A stretch of 64,000 bases of DNA from Methanobacterium_C sp963845285. Lineage in GTDB: Archaea; Methanobacteriota; Methanobacteria; Methanobacteriales; Methanobacteriaceae. The position numbers and the translations under genes were made by a program. Positions 8,886 to 17,631 of the stretch are shown here, piece after piece. Within the stretch, counting starts at the first letter, position 1, and each line of letters starts with the position of its first letter. The DNA lies in the NCBI GenBank assembly GCA_963845285.1, contig CAWJRO010000016.1, forward strand, positions 72,428 to 136,427, written 5' to 3'. A model generated the notes under the pieces. That model saw only the letters and a program-made list of their open reading frames with translations. It searched no databases and was not told the origin of the DNA.

Positions 8886-9368
8886 TTAAAGGTGCACCAC
8901 TTCATAATTCAAGAGAACAGGATCAAATAAAACCACAGTTTCATCGCCTGAAACATAACCACATGTCTCACCAGGGTTTATAATCATAGTTTTTCCATTT
9001 ATTACATCTAATTTATGGGTGTGCCCCCTTACTAAAACGTCGTATTTGCCACTTAGGGCCAGTGCATCAACAATAGATTCATTTGTGCCATGGATAATTG
9101 CAATACTTTTTTCATTAACTGAAATTTCCTTAAAATCTTCAAGAGGACATATTTCTCTGTAAGCTTTTTTGAGACCATCCCTCTCACCGTCGTTATTTCC
9201 AAAAATAGCAACGAGTCTAGAGTTGAGTTTCTGAAATTCACCAGCTGTAAATGGAGCTATTAAATCTCCAGCATGTATTACAAGCTCAACTTTTTCTTTA
9301 TTGAATATTTTAACTGCCTTTCGGATTGAATCCAAATTATCATGGGTATCTGCCATTATACCTATCAT
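8886..9368 (-). CDS. Calcineurin-like phosphodiesterase (YfcE/MJ0936 family)
   Basis: The 160-residue protein is a single metallophosphoesterase domain. All metal ligands are visible: ADTHDN (D-x-H), HAGDL (GD), FGNNDGE (GNND), IIHGT (H) and RGHTHKLD (GHTH). The family hydrolyses phosphodiesters with Mn2+ or Ni2+; the natural substrate is usually unknown. The start is the ATG at 9368, with no strong ribosome binding site, so the mRNA may be leaderless. It stands alone. Confidence 0.9.
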   Translation of the reverse strand: MIGIMADTHDNLDSIRKAVKIFNKEKVELVIHAGDLIAPFTAGEFQKLNSRLVAIFGNNDGERDGLKKAYREICPLEDFKEISVNEKSIAIIHGTNESIVDALALSGKYDVLVRGHTHKLDVINGKTMIINPGETCGYVSGDETVVLFDPVLLNYEVVHL

Positions 9369-9471
9369 AATATTAATATCTCTATTTTAATGTTAATAAT
9401 TTTTATTGAACCAGTTTATTGGACCTATTCAATGGATTTTAATAGATTGAGTTAACTTTTTTTAATTTTAA

Positions 9472-9577
9472 GAGGGTGTCTCATGATTACTTTTGACATG
9501 GGTAATTTTGCTTATTTTCGAGTTTAAAACCTTATTTGTCCTTATTTTTTGCAGATTTTGAATTATGAGACAACCTC
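9472..9577 (-). mobile_element. MITE copy 2
   Basis: The 106-bp element has ends GAGGGTGTCTCATGATT and (inward) GAGGTTGTCTCATAATT, flanked on both sides by TTTAA (probable target duplication). It is inverted relative to copy 1. It sits in the 495-base gap 9369-9863, the rest of which is AT-rich with no recognised gene. Confidence 0.87.
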
Positions 9578-9863
9578 TTTAAATCTAAATTTAAATAATT
9601 TTTATAAATAAAACAATTCAATCATTTGAATCAGTGGATCGGATTTTTCAATTCTTTAAAGTCCAATTCCAGATATATAATACGCGAGTTTTGGATTGAA
9701 GATGATTAAAACATTCCAAAAAATTAAACACATTTAGTTTAGGGGAATCAACAGTGATAATGAATCAAAGTGAAATCTACGGGATCTGTGATCTATAAGT
9801 AAAGTATCGAAAAAATAAAAAAATGGTTGGGCTTGTTAATTCCCCCTAATTCACATGAATAAC

Positions 9864-10349
9864 TTAATCTTCCTCAAGGAAACTAAATATACCTGTTATA
9901 ACCAACCAGATACCTATTAATATTCCTAGATATATTGGGCTGAAGGCGTAGGTTCCAAGTATTATGTAAATGATACCAAGGATGATTCCTAAAACTCCAC
10001 CCCATACTCTATGTTTCTGTTCCATTCCTCCAAGCAGTGAAATTACACCTGCTATAACCATCAGGATACCTGCAAGGTAAAGTACAATTCCTGATATAAA
10101 GCTGATTAAAGCTGGATTGAAAATTAATGCAAATGCAAATATCAGTGCTATAATTCCAAGTATCACGTACAATATTCCAACTGTTTTACTTGATTCCATC
10201 TCCATTATACCTGCAAGCAGGAACCAAATTGCCAGTATCAGCACTGCAAATCCTGCAAGAACACTGACTGCGACTACACCAGCAAGTGGGAATGCAATGA
10301 TTATGAGACCTAATATTATAGCTATAAGACCTGTAACCATATTTTTCAT
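9864..10349 (-). CDS. DUF308 (HdeD-like) membrane protein
   Basis: This 161-residue, very hydrophobic protein has six membrane segments arranged as three hairpins. The DUF308 pattern (GLIAIILGLIIIAFPLAG, then FLLAGIMEM, GILYVILGIIALI and VWGGVLGIILGIIYIILG) is clear. The function of the family is not established; HdeD is linked to acid resistance in enterobacteria. GGAGGGG precedes the ATG by 7 bases. It is a close paralogue of the gene at 19497-19991, which shares the six-helix layout and many residues. Confidence 0.88.
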   Translation of the reverse strand: MKNMVTGLIAIILGLIIIAFPLAGVVAVSVLAGFAVLILAIWFLLAGIMEMESSKTVGILYVILGIIALIFAFALIFNPALISFISGIVLYLAGILMVIAGVISLLGGMEQKHRVWGGVLGIILGIIYIILGTYAFSPIYLGILIGIWLVITGIFSFLEED

Positions 10350-10588
10350 ACACGATCCCCTCCAATATTTTTTTCCAAAAGTCCTATTTCAAAGTTTTTA
10401 ACAAGCCCACTAACACTAATTATTATGTATTATTGATAAAATGTCCATATTAATTTTACTATATTTTTTTTCGAGATTTTAGAGGTAAATTTTACTACCT
10501 TAAAAAATCAGGTGCTATAAAACAGTACAGAGATTGATAAAAAATAGTAGAAAATAGTATAATAAAATAGTAAGAGTAAAAGTTTCCA

Positions 10589-11434
10589 TTATTCGTATCG
10601 CACAGCGTTACCTATCACATTTACCATTATGGTGCTTCCTTTGAGTCCCCCAATATCACTGTAATCAATATGGACTTCAATAATGGCATTGGCACCACAG
10701 GATTTTGCTTCTTCATCCATTTGTTTCAAAGCCCTTTTAATTGCCTTTTGAAGTTCCCTACCATGATCCAAATTTTTTCTATTCAAACTGTCTTTCAGAC
10801 CGTGGATATTTATTTCATTCTCTTCCATCAATGCTTGACCATTTACAACTCCCAAATATTCAATAATTTTCTTTCCTTGGATATTAGGGGTGTTTATCAT
10901 CATCATACTCCACATATTCGGACTTATTGATTCATCAAAGTCTTTTAATTGTGTTGTTTTTTCTACAACATTATTTTTTCCCAGTTTGTTAAGTATTTTG
11001 GCCATTAAATTGCCAACATATCCTAAAAAATAGGTTATAGCTCCTAAAAACACCACAAATAGTAAATAATTTACTAGTATCGGGAATGCTGCTTGGAATG
11101 CTAGCGCTAATCCTCCAAGGGTGAATAAGTTGAGGGTTATTGGATTTTCAGGTAGCACCCATCCCCATAAGTTTATGCTGATAAAAAGTAAAATCGCACT
11201 TATAGCTCCAGTTGACTTGCCATAAGTTCTTTTTGCCATATACGTTTCAATAAATCCTGCTATTAATGGGGATATAATATATGCAATGTTAAATCCAAAA
11301 ATCTCCAGATGACCGTACACACAAATGACAGCCGATGACAATCCAACAACCGTACCTATAACCACCGAAGCTATACCCCAACGCTTGTTAACAATACTAT
11401 GGGTTATTGAAGATAAAGACGCGTTTCTTTCCAT
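10589..11434 (-). CDS. Membrane protein with C-terminal YbjQ/UPF0145 domain
   Basis: Residues about 15-150 contain four to five transmembrane segments. Residues about 175-281 are a YbjQ-like (UPF0145, putative heavy-metal-binding) domain: NTPNIQGKKIIEYLGVVNGQAL, then CGANAIIEVHIDY, then GSTIMVNVIGNAVRY. The same domain is the whole of the next gene (11567-11899), so the membrane form is probably a fusion derivative. The family forms pentamers; its biochemical role is not known. The same-strand spacing (132 bases) allows an operon with the upstream YbjQ gene. Confidence 0.82.
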   Translation of the reverse strand: MERNASLSSITHSIVNKRWGIASVVIGTVVGLSSAVICVYGHLEIFGFNIAYIISPLIAGFIETYMAKRTYGKSTGAISAILLFISINLWGWVLPENPITLNLFTLGGLALAFQAAFPILVNYLLFVVFLGAITYFLGYVGNLMAKILNKLGKNNVVEKTTQLKDFDESISPNMWSMMMINTPNIQGKKIIEYLGVVNGQALMEENEINIHGLKDSLNRKNLDHGRELQKAIKRALKQMDEEAKSCGANAIIEVHIDYSDIGGLKGSTIMVNVIGNAVRYE

Positions 11435-11566
11435 GATTGACCCTAAATCCTTAATTAAATTTAATTTAAATGCGTTGATTAACTTGACATCAGCATCAAG
11501 AAAACTTTAATTCGGTTATAACTACTTATTTTTATAAGGTATTTTTTAATAGTTTTTAATCAAACC

Positions 11567-11899
11567 TTAAGATTGTTCTTCATATTTTACAGCAGTTCCT
11601 GTCACTGTTACCATAATTGTGTTCCCCATGGTTCCTCCGAGGTTGTTATACTTGATTCGAACCCCTATAACTGCATTAGCCCCTTTTGAATCTGCTTTTT
11701 CATTCATACTTTCCAGAGCTAGATCCCTGGCCTTTTTAATTTCAAGTTCATAGGTAGAAGTTCTACCACCAACAACATCCCTGACACCTGAAAATAGGTC
11801 TTTGTAAACGTTTGCCCCTAAAAGGGATTCTCCTGTCACTAATCCAAAGTACTGAACGATCTTTTTATTTTCGATGTTTGGTGTAGTTAATACCAGCAT
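11567..11899 (-). CDS. YbjQ family protein (UPF0145)
   Basis: This 110-residue single-domain protein has the family landmarks TTPNIENKKIVQYFGLVTGESL, a central helix, SKGANAVIGVRIKYNNLGG and NTIMVTVTGTAVKY. GGAGG lies 8 bases before the ATG. It is soluble, unlike its neighbour, which carries the same domain behind a membrane region. Function unknown; metal binding is only a family-level suggestion. Confidence 0.9.
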   Translation of the reverse strand: MLVLTTPNIENKKIVQYFGLVTGESLLGANVYKDLFSGVRDVVGGRTSTYELEIKKARDLALESMNEKADSKGANAVIGVRIKYNNLGGTMGNTIMVTVTGTAVKYEEQS

Positions 11900-12325
11900 T
11901 TCAAGTCCTCCATAACAAACTTAAAACTTTATTATTTTAGAAATTTATTATCTGTTTTTGTTTATTTATATTATGTCATTAGAATTTTATATACCATATA
12001 TAAAGATATTAAAAAATATTTTTGGCGTTTGTAGAATATAAAATGAGTCTATAAACGATACAAAGGAATAAATGAAATTATTATAAAAAATTAATTATAG
12101 AAAAATTATAAAAATACTGGATCTGGTCAAGTTGAAATAAGTTAAAAAAATTAAAAAAGCATTTATTAGGATTGGAATGCTATAAATATCAATATTATAA
12201 CTGAATATAATGGATACACAATTATATTAGGACATATAATGAAAATAGGATTTTAATGATTATATTTCCTTTAAAATTCGATTTTAACAGCTTTATTTTA
12301 AGATTTTTCTTCATTATTGCAAACA
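11900..12325. other. AT-rich divergent intergenic region
   Basis: The spacer lies between the minus-strand YbjQ gene and the plus-strand TRAM gene. An inverted repeat with arms TTTATAT and ATATAAA (11986-12004) lies about 90 bases before the YbjQ start and could be its TATA region. The rest is A/T-rich without a recognised gene. Confidence 0.35.
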
Positions 12326-12368
12326 TTTATATAGTATCGAAACAAACGGTATTTAAGGCCATTTGGCC
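12326..12368 (+). promoter_or_regulatory. TATA box and 5'-terminal hairpin of the TRAM gene
   Basis: TTTATATAG (12327-12335) is a good TATA box. Its predicted start site is near 12355, so the mRNA would begin almost at the perfect GGCC-ATTT-GGCC stem-loop (12357-12368). The ribosome binding site AAGGAAGTGA follows the loop by a few bases. The hairpin may affect mRNA stability or temperature-dependent translation; that is inference. Confidence 0.4.
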
Positions 12369-12386
12369 GAATAAGGAAGTGATGAA

Positions 12387-12626
12387 TTGTTTGGAAATAA
12401 TTACGACAGAGATAATAGCTACGGCAATAAAGGAAATTCTGCTCCTATTAATGTAGGAGAAGAATACGAAGTAAAAATTGAAGATGTTGGAAGAGATGGA
12501 GACGGAATTGCTCGAATTGAAGGTTTTGTTATATTTGTAACAGGAGCTAAAGTAGGCGACGAAGTTAAAATCAAAATTAACTCTACAAGAAGAAACTTTG
12601 CCTTTGCAGAAATTGTAGAAGATTAA
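12387..12626 (+). CDS. Single-domain TRAM protein (archaeal cold-shock-like RNA-binding protein)
   Basis: The 79-residue protein has a short polar N-terminus rich in Asn/Gly, then one TRAM domain (about 20-78): INVGEEYEVKIEDVGRDGDGIARIEGFVIFVTGAKVGDEVKIKI. TRAM is an OB-fold RNA-binding module; standalone archaeal versions act as RNA chaperones in methanogens. The TTG start is chosen because AAGGAAGTGA lies just upstream and it includes the normal N-terminal tail. Monocistronic. Confidence 0.9.
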   Translation: MFGNNYDRDNSYGNKGNSAPINVGEEYEVKIEDVGRDGDGIARIEGFVIFVTGAKVGDEVKIKINSTRRNFAFAEIVED

Positions 12627-13086
12627 ATTGAATTTGAATTGCGAAATTTTATTCCTGAAAATTAAATTTTATAATTTAAACTTTTCATGAATATTATTTA
12701 TTTTATTATTTTAAACTTTATTATTTTAAACTGAAATTAACCTTATTCTAAAGAAATTACCTTATTTAAATTACTTTATTTATCTAAAATTAACTTATTA
12801 TAATCCCAAATACTCCTTCTTAAGATTAACTTTAATTCTAAACTTATTTTAACCCAACTTACCTGGAAAATTAAAATCATTTAATTTAGTTCAGAATTAT
12901 TAAAATCATTTAATTTAAAATTATTAAAATTCTTTTCATATTTTTAATATTAATTATTACCCATCTTCATGTTCTATTTTAAAAAAAACTATGGTTTATA
13001 ATTAGGTTAATAGAAAGTTCACACATATAATAAACTAAAAAATTTAAATAATAACCACATGAACATGATAATATGGAGGTTTGAGA
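12627..13086. other. Intergenic, low-complexity AT-rich DNA
   Basis: The spacer is rich in short direct repeats, for example TTAAAATCATTTAATTTA twice (near 12870 and 12900) and TTATTATTTTAAACT twice (near 12705). T-rich tracts after 12660 can act as the terminator of the TRAM gene. GGAGGT at 13075-13080 is the ribosome binding site of the next gene. No gene is seen. Confidence 0.45.
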
Positions 13087-13875
13087 ATGGACTTAGTGAC
13101 TCTTTTTATTGTAGGTATTGTGATTTTAATTATTTTAGGACTTTCAATTCGTATAGTGAACCAGTATGAACGAGGGGTTGTTTTCCGCCTAGGAAAAGTT
13201 ATTGGACTTAAAGAACCGGGTTTAAGGCTCATTATTCCCCTGGTGGACAGAATGGTGAAAGTTTCCCTGAGGATCGTTACCATGCCAATTCCTGCCCAGA
13301 GGATCATAACCAAAGACAACGTTTCTGTAGATATTGCTGCAGTGGCTTACTTCAAGGTTGTTGACGCTATGAATTCTGTTATAGTGATTGAAAACTACAA
13401 CAGAGCCGTTAACCAGATATCCCAAACCACGGTGAGAAGTGTTATAGGACAGTTTTCCCTTGACGAGGTCTTATCAGACACGCCAAAGATAAACGAAAAG
13501 ATCAAAGAGATCATAGACTCCCACAGTGAACCATGGGGTATAAAAGTCACTGCTGTTGAAATAAAAGATATAAAACTACCTGAAACTATGAAAAGGGCAA
13601 TAGCAAAACAAGCTGAAGCTGAAAGGGAAAAAAGAGCCAAGATCATCACATCAGAGGGTGAATTTGAATCTGCTGCTAAGCTTGGAGACGCTGCAGATAT
13701 TATATCTAATCATCCTGTTGCACTTCAACTGCGTAATCTGCAGGTTTTAAGTGAGATATCCGTTGAAAAGAATTCCACAATAGTGTTCCCTGCTCAACTT
13801 ATGACCACCATAAACGAGATCAAAGAATTTATGGCCGAAGAAAGTTTGGATAGAGAAGAAAAAAGGAAGAGATAA
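13087..13875 (+). CDS. SPFH/band 7 (stomatin-like) membrane protein
   Basis: The 262-residue protein has one N-terminal membrane anchor (residues about 3-23), then the band 7 domain: NQYERGVVFRLGKV, GLRLIIPLVDRMVKVSLR, then ITKDNVSVDIAAVAYFKVVDA, and a coiled C-terminal helix (KRAIAKQAEAEREKRAKIITSEGE). Stomatin homologues form oligomers in membrane microdomains, often with an NfeD protease partner; no nfeD is adjacent here. The ATG at 13087 is used rather than TTG 13081, because GGAGGT ends 6 bases before it. Confidence 0.93.
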   Translation: MDLVTLFIVGIVILIILGLSIRIVNQYERGVVFRLGKVIGLKEPGLRLIIPLVDRMVKVSLRIVTMPIPAQRIITKDNVSVDIAAVAYFKVVDAMNSVIVIENYNRAVNQISQTTVRSVIGQFSLDEVLSDTPKINEKIKEIIDSHSEPWGIKVTAVEIKDIKLPETMKRAIAKQAEAEREKRAKIITSEGEFESAAKLGDAADIISNHPVALQLRNLQVLSEISVEKNSTIVFPAQLMTTINEIKEFMAEESLDREEKRKR

Positions 13876-14086
13876 AAAAGTGATTTGGGAACTTACGCAA
13901 TATGAAAATCTCAAAGACTTTTATATTTCTTTTATTCCCATTTATTTCTTTTAAATAGTTAGTGCAAGCAGTTTATCTAATTAATATGAGATCAGAAGGA
14001 AGGATCTGTTTTACACATGTTTATTAAGGAGAATCGGAATAAGACTAACTTTATATTTCATGTCATTAATTAGGTAATATGATACT

Positions 14087-15520
14087 ATGATGGGATACTT
14101 AAGAAAGAAGGATTTTTTTTTAATATTTAAGAATCTGGGAACAGTAATGGAAGGTATAGGGGTCATTGTGCTCATACCTCTGATTGTAGCTTTGATCTAC
14201 AACGAACGCACTTATTTAAGTTTCCTTTTGCCTTCTTTATTTTCACTAATTATTGGATACACCTTAAGAAAATTTTTTCCAGGTACCGGTAACTTAAGGC
14301 TCAAACACGGCATGATAATAGCAGCCTTAGCCTGGCTGTGGGCAGCATTTATTGGAAGCCTTTGCCTCATATACTCGACAGATATGAGTTTTCTGCATGC
14401 ATACTTCGAGAGCATGTCTGCATGGACAGGAAGCGGATTCACAATGTACACAAACGTTGAAATACTTCCAAAATCCATACTATTTTTAAGAAGCCTCGAA
14501 CAATGGGTTGGGGGTCTTGGAGTTGTAATTTTAGTTATAGGCATACTTATAAGACCCGGAACTGCTGCTGCAAGGTTGTACAAAGCAGAAGCACGTGAAG
14601 AAAAGATAAAACCCAGCATAGTAAACACAGTCAAAACAATATGGTGGATATACCTTTTTTACACAGTCCTGGGAATAGTTTTATATGTGGCTGCAGGTAT
14701 GTCCATTTTCGACGCCATAAACAACTGCTTCACCAACCTTTCAACTGGTGGTATGTCCATCAAAAATAACAACATTGGAGCTTACAACAGCAACATCATA
14801 ACTATGATAACAATCGTACTGATGACCATAGGAGGTACAAGCTTCCTTGTGCATTACAAAGCAATTAAAGGCAAAGCAATTGATGTATTTAAAGATATAC
14901 AATTTCAGGCAATGATCGTGTTGGTTTCAATTTTTTCAATACTTCTTTTTGTAAATGCACATTTCACATCTCTTAACTCTGTTTTTTACGTTGTATCCGC
15001 CATGAGCTGTACCGGTTCAAACACTTTACCTGTCAGTGCAATGGCTGCATGGGGAGACTATGCAAAGGTGATACTTGCTATCTGTATGATTATTGGTATG
15101 GCAGCAGGTTCCACATCCGGTGCCATAAAACTCATAAGGATTGTAACCCTCTTTAAAGGTATTTACTGGGAGATCATGAAGATTGTATCCCCTGAAGGCA
15201 CTGTTATACGAAGAAAAATATCTGGAAAGTCTGTTACAGATGCAGAGATAAAAGAGGCAGGAAGCTATACATTTTTATACTTGCTCTTCATATTCATTAC
15301 GTGGCTCATTTTCATGCAATATGGATACGGTGGAGTGGACTCCCTCTTTGAGATCACATCTGCACAGGGAAATGTAGGGCTATCTGTAGGAATTACAGGC
15401 CCCACAATGCCTTCCATCCCAGAGATATTCCTCATATTCAGCATGTGGATTGGAAGAATCGAGATCATTCCGGCACTGGTTCTGTTTAAGGTTGGAATAG
15501 ATCTATTCAAAAGATTTTAA
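14087..15520 (+). CDS. trkH: Trk-type potassium uptake protein TrkH
   Basis: The 477-residue polytopic protein is the K+-translocating subunit of a Trk system. Four pore-like segments are visible: SMSAWTGSGFTMY, NCFTNLSTGGMSI, SAMSCTGSNTLP and ITSAQGNVGLSVG, each with the conserved filter glycine. The conserved GLGVVILVIGIL and GRIEIIPALVL stretches are also present. The cytoplasmic partner trkA follows 103 bases downstream on the same strand. This is the second K+ transport system in the window, with the channel at 2328. Confidence 0.95.
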   Translation: MMGYLRKKDFFLIFKNLGTVMEGIGVIVLIPLIVALIYNERTYLSFLLPSLFSLIIGYTLRKFFPGTGNLRLKHGMIIAALAWLWAAFIGSLCLIYSTDMSFLHAYFESMSAWTGSGFTMYTNVEILPKSILFLRSLEQWVGGLGVVILVIGILIRPGTAAARLYKAEAREEKIKPSIVNTVKTIWWIYLFYTVLGIVLYVAAGMSIFDAINNCFTNLSTGGMSIKNNNIGAYNSNIITMITIVLMTIGGTSFLVHYKAIKGKAIDVFKDIQFQAMIVLVSIFSILLFVNAHFTSLNSVFYVVSAMSCTGSNTLPVSAMAAWGDYAKVILAICMIIGMAAGSTSGAIKLIRIVTLFKGIYWEIMKIVSPEGTVIRRKISGKSVTDAEIKEAGSYTFLYLLFIFITWLIFMQYGYGGVDSLFEITSAQGNVGLSVGITGPTMPSIPEIFLIFSMWIGRIEIIPALVLFKVGIDLFKRF

Positions 15521-15623
15521 TAGTTCAAAAACAAGGCAATAAAAAGATGTTAAAGTTATTCATTTTTCTTTTAAACTAAATAAAAATTCTAGTAATATCA
15601 ATTAAAAAAAAAAGGTGAATATT

Positions 15624-16274
15624 ATGTATGTAGTTATAATGGGCGGCGGAAGGGTAGGACTGCGCCTTGCTTCCTCATTAGTCACAGCAGGGATCGATGT
15701 CACCCTCATTGAAAACGATTCAAGTTTATGTGGTAATGCGGCTGCTGAACTTGATGCACTCGTTATCTGTGGAAACGGAACCGATGTAAAAACTCTTGAA
15801 GAGGCCAATATAAGCGATGCAGATGTTTTCGTAGCAGCCACAGGAAATGATGAAGTTAATTTACTCTCATGTATCCTTGTCAAGGATTACAATATCAAAA
15901 AAGTTATTGCAAGAGTCAGCAACCCCGACCATGAAGAAGCATTCAAAAAGGTGGGTATAGATGACGTTATAAGCCCAGAACTTACAGCTGCAAGTTACCT
16001 TGAAAAGCTCATAACCAGACCAAAAATAGCAGACCTGGTAGTTATCGGGAAGGGAAATGCAGAGATCCTGGACATAAGAGTTACAAATAACAAAGTTGTC
16101 AACAAGAAAATAGGAGAGTTAAGCCCAACAGACAATTATATAATAGCTGCGATATACAAAAACGGTGAAATAAATATTCCAAAAGAAGATATGATGCTGA
16201 CACTCGGCGATAGAATATTTGTTCTCGTGAAAAATCCTGCAGTGAAGGCAACTGCTAAACTTTTCACCAAATAA
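15624..16274 (+). CDS. trkA: Trk system regulatory subunit TrkA
   Basis: The 216-residue protein has one TrkA-N (RCK) NAD(H)-binding domain with MGGGRVG near the N-terminus and acidic IEND at the end of beta-2, then a TrkA-C domain from about residue 135 (ADLVVIGKGNAEILDIRV). It binds nucleotide and gates TrkH. The ATG at 15624 is chosen over GTG at 15615 because GGTGA lies 6 bases upstream. It probably forms an operon with trkH. Confidence 0.95.
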   Translation: MYVVIMGGGRVGLRLASSLVTAGIDVTLIENDSSLCGNAAAELDALVICGNGTDVKTLEEANISDADVFVAATGNDEVNLLSCILVKDYNIKKVIARVSNPDHEEAFKKVGIDDVISPELTAASYLEKLITRPKIADLVVIGKGNAEILDIRVTNNKVVNKKIGELSPTDNYIIAAIYKNGEINIPKEDMMLTLGDRIFVLVKNPAVKATAKLFTK

Positions 16275-16602
16275 TAGTGATACTAAATTTTGAAGTAAAA
16301 ATAAAAGTTGGTTTAGTTTACTTTTTTGATAACTAACCAGTTTTAACTTCATAAAAGGTTCAATTACAACGATTTATAACTTAATTCATTATAATCCTTT
16401 CAATGATTAATAAACTTTATTTAATTATTTTTTTTGAAAATTTAAGACTTTTTTTAATATATAACTGTTTTTAACATATAACTGTTAACCTGATTAATCT
16501 TTAACTTCCAGTTTTAATAAGCCCTTGAGAATATGTGAAAAAAAGATTTGACAACAGTCACTCAATAAAAAGTTTTAATAAACTGCAAACACGAGAATAT
16601 AC
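16275..16602. other. Intergenic, AT-rich, nothing recognised
   Basis: These 328 bases contain T-rich stretches after trkA that fit termination and a short direct repeat (ATATAACTGTTTTTAAC, ATATAACTGTTAACC near 16458-16490). No gene or RNA is recognised. Confidence 0.4.
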
Positions 16603-17541
16603 ATGGATTTAATAACCCATTTTATTGTTCCCTATGCAATTTTAACCCTAGTAAAAAGTAGACACAAACTTGAAGGGGCTTTTGGAGGGATATCTCTCGA
16701 TTTTGATACTCTTATAGTTTGGATAGGGATACTTTCACCTGAACTTTTTATCTTCAGCCACAGAGGCATAACCCACTCATTCATCTTTGGATTTGTAACT
16801 TCAGTAATTTTCCTCTACGTTTTATCAAGAAAACAGGTGAATGGATTCATCAGTAGAATTATACATCGAAATATTAAGGTGGAATTCACCAAAGCCAGCG
16901 TCATGGTGGTTTATTTTGGGGCATTAACCCATCTTTTCCTGGATTTTTTAACAACCAAGGGCATTCCACTTTTATATCCCTTTTCCATCACAAGGTTCAG
17001 TGCCGAACTTTACAATTCCGTGGATATACTCACAATGTGCCTTGCCCTGGCAGTGCTTTTAATTTTATACCTTAAAATAAACCCTCAGTACAAAAAAGCA
17101 GCTTTATACTCATTTGTTATTATATTGATAGCAATCGGAGGTATCAGGGCCTACGAAAAGATGGATGTTCTCAATCAAGCACAGACATTTGAGGGTAACT
17201 ACACCAATATAACTGCATATCCCACATCTAACATATTTCAATGGTATGTTGTGGAAAACAACCCCAAACAAAGTAGTTACAAGGTTTTTGAGTATGATAC
17301 CCTGAAAGGTAGTGTGTACGATTCAAAAACTGTGTCTCCCCTCACAATAACCAACGGATCCTACATATCGGGTTTGGACGCTGTTAAAACTGCCGATACA
17401 CTTCCTGAAGTGGCGAGGTTGAAATGGAATTCTTACTACACATTTTTAAATGCTGAGCATTCATCCAACTGGAATATAACTTACTTCGATATTTTGCCTT
17501 CCTACAACAACAATAACCTGACTGTCAGCGTGCAGGGATAG
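16603..17541 (+). CDS. DUF457/YdjM-family membrane-bound metal-dependent hydrolase
   Basis: The 312-residue protein starts MDLITHFIVPYAI. It carries the family histidine/aspartate motifs (D-x-ITH, GGISLDFDTL, HRGITHSF, THLFLDFLTT) among about five membrane segments in the first 185 residues. A roughly 120-residue extracytoplasmic C-terminal domain with no recognised fold follows. Family members are annotated as putative inner-membrane hydrolases; activity is rarely shown. No ribosome binding site precedes the ATG, so the mRNA may be leaderless. Confidence 0.85.
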   Translation: MDLITHFIVPYAILTLVKSRHKLEGAFGGISLDFDTLIVWIGILSPELFIFSHRGITHSFIFGFVTSVIFLYVLSRKQVNGFISRIIHRNIKVEFTKASVMVVYFGALTHLFLDFLTTKGIPLLYPFSITRFSAELYNSVDILTMCLALAVLLILYLKINPQYKKAALYSFVIILIAIGGIRAYEKMDVLNQAQTFEGNYTNITAYPTSNIFQWYVVENNPKQSSYKVFEYDTLKGSVYDSKTVSPLTITNGSYISGLDAVKTADTLPEVARLKWNSYYTFLNAEHSSNWNITYFDILPSYNNNNLTVSVQG

Positions 17542-17631
17542 TTTAGTTTCTATGAGCCTGGTTTCTATTTTTTTGATACTTCTTTCCAATTTTAGAAAAA
17601 AGGAATTATTTCACTGTTTTATCTAGAAAAA

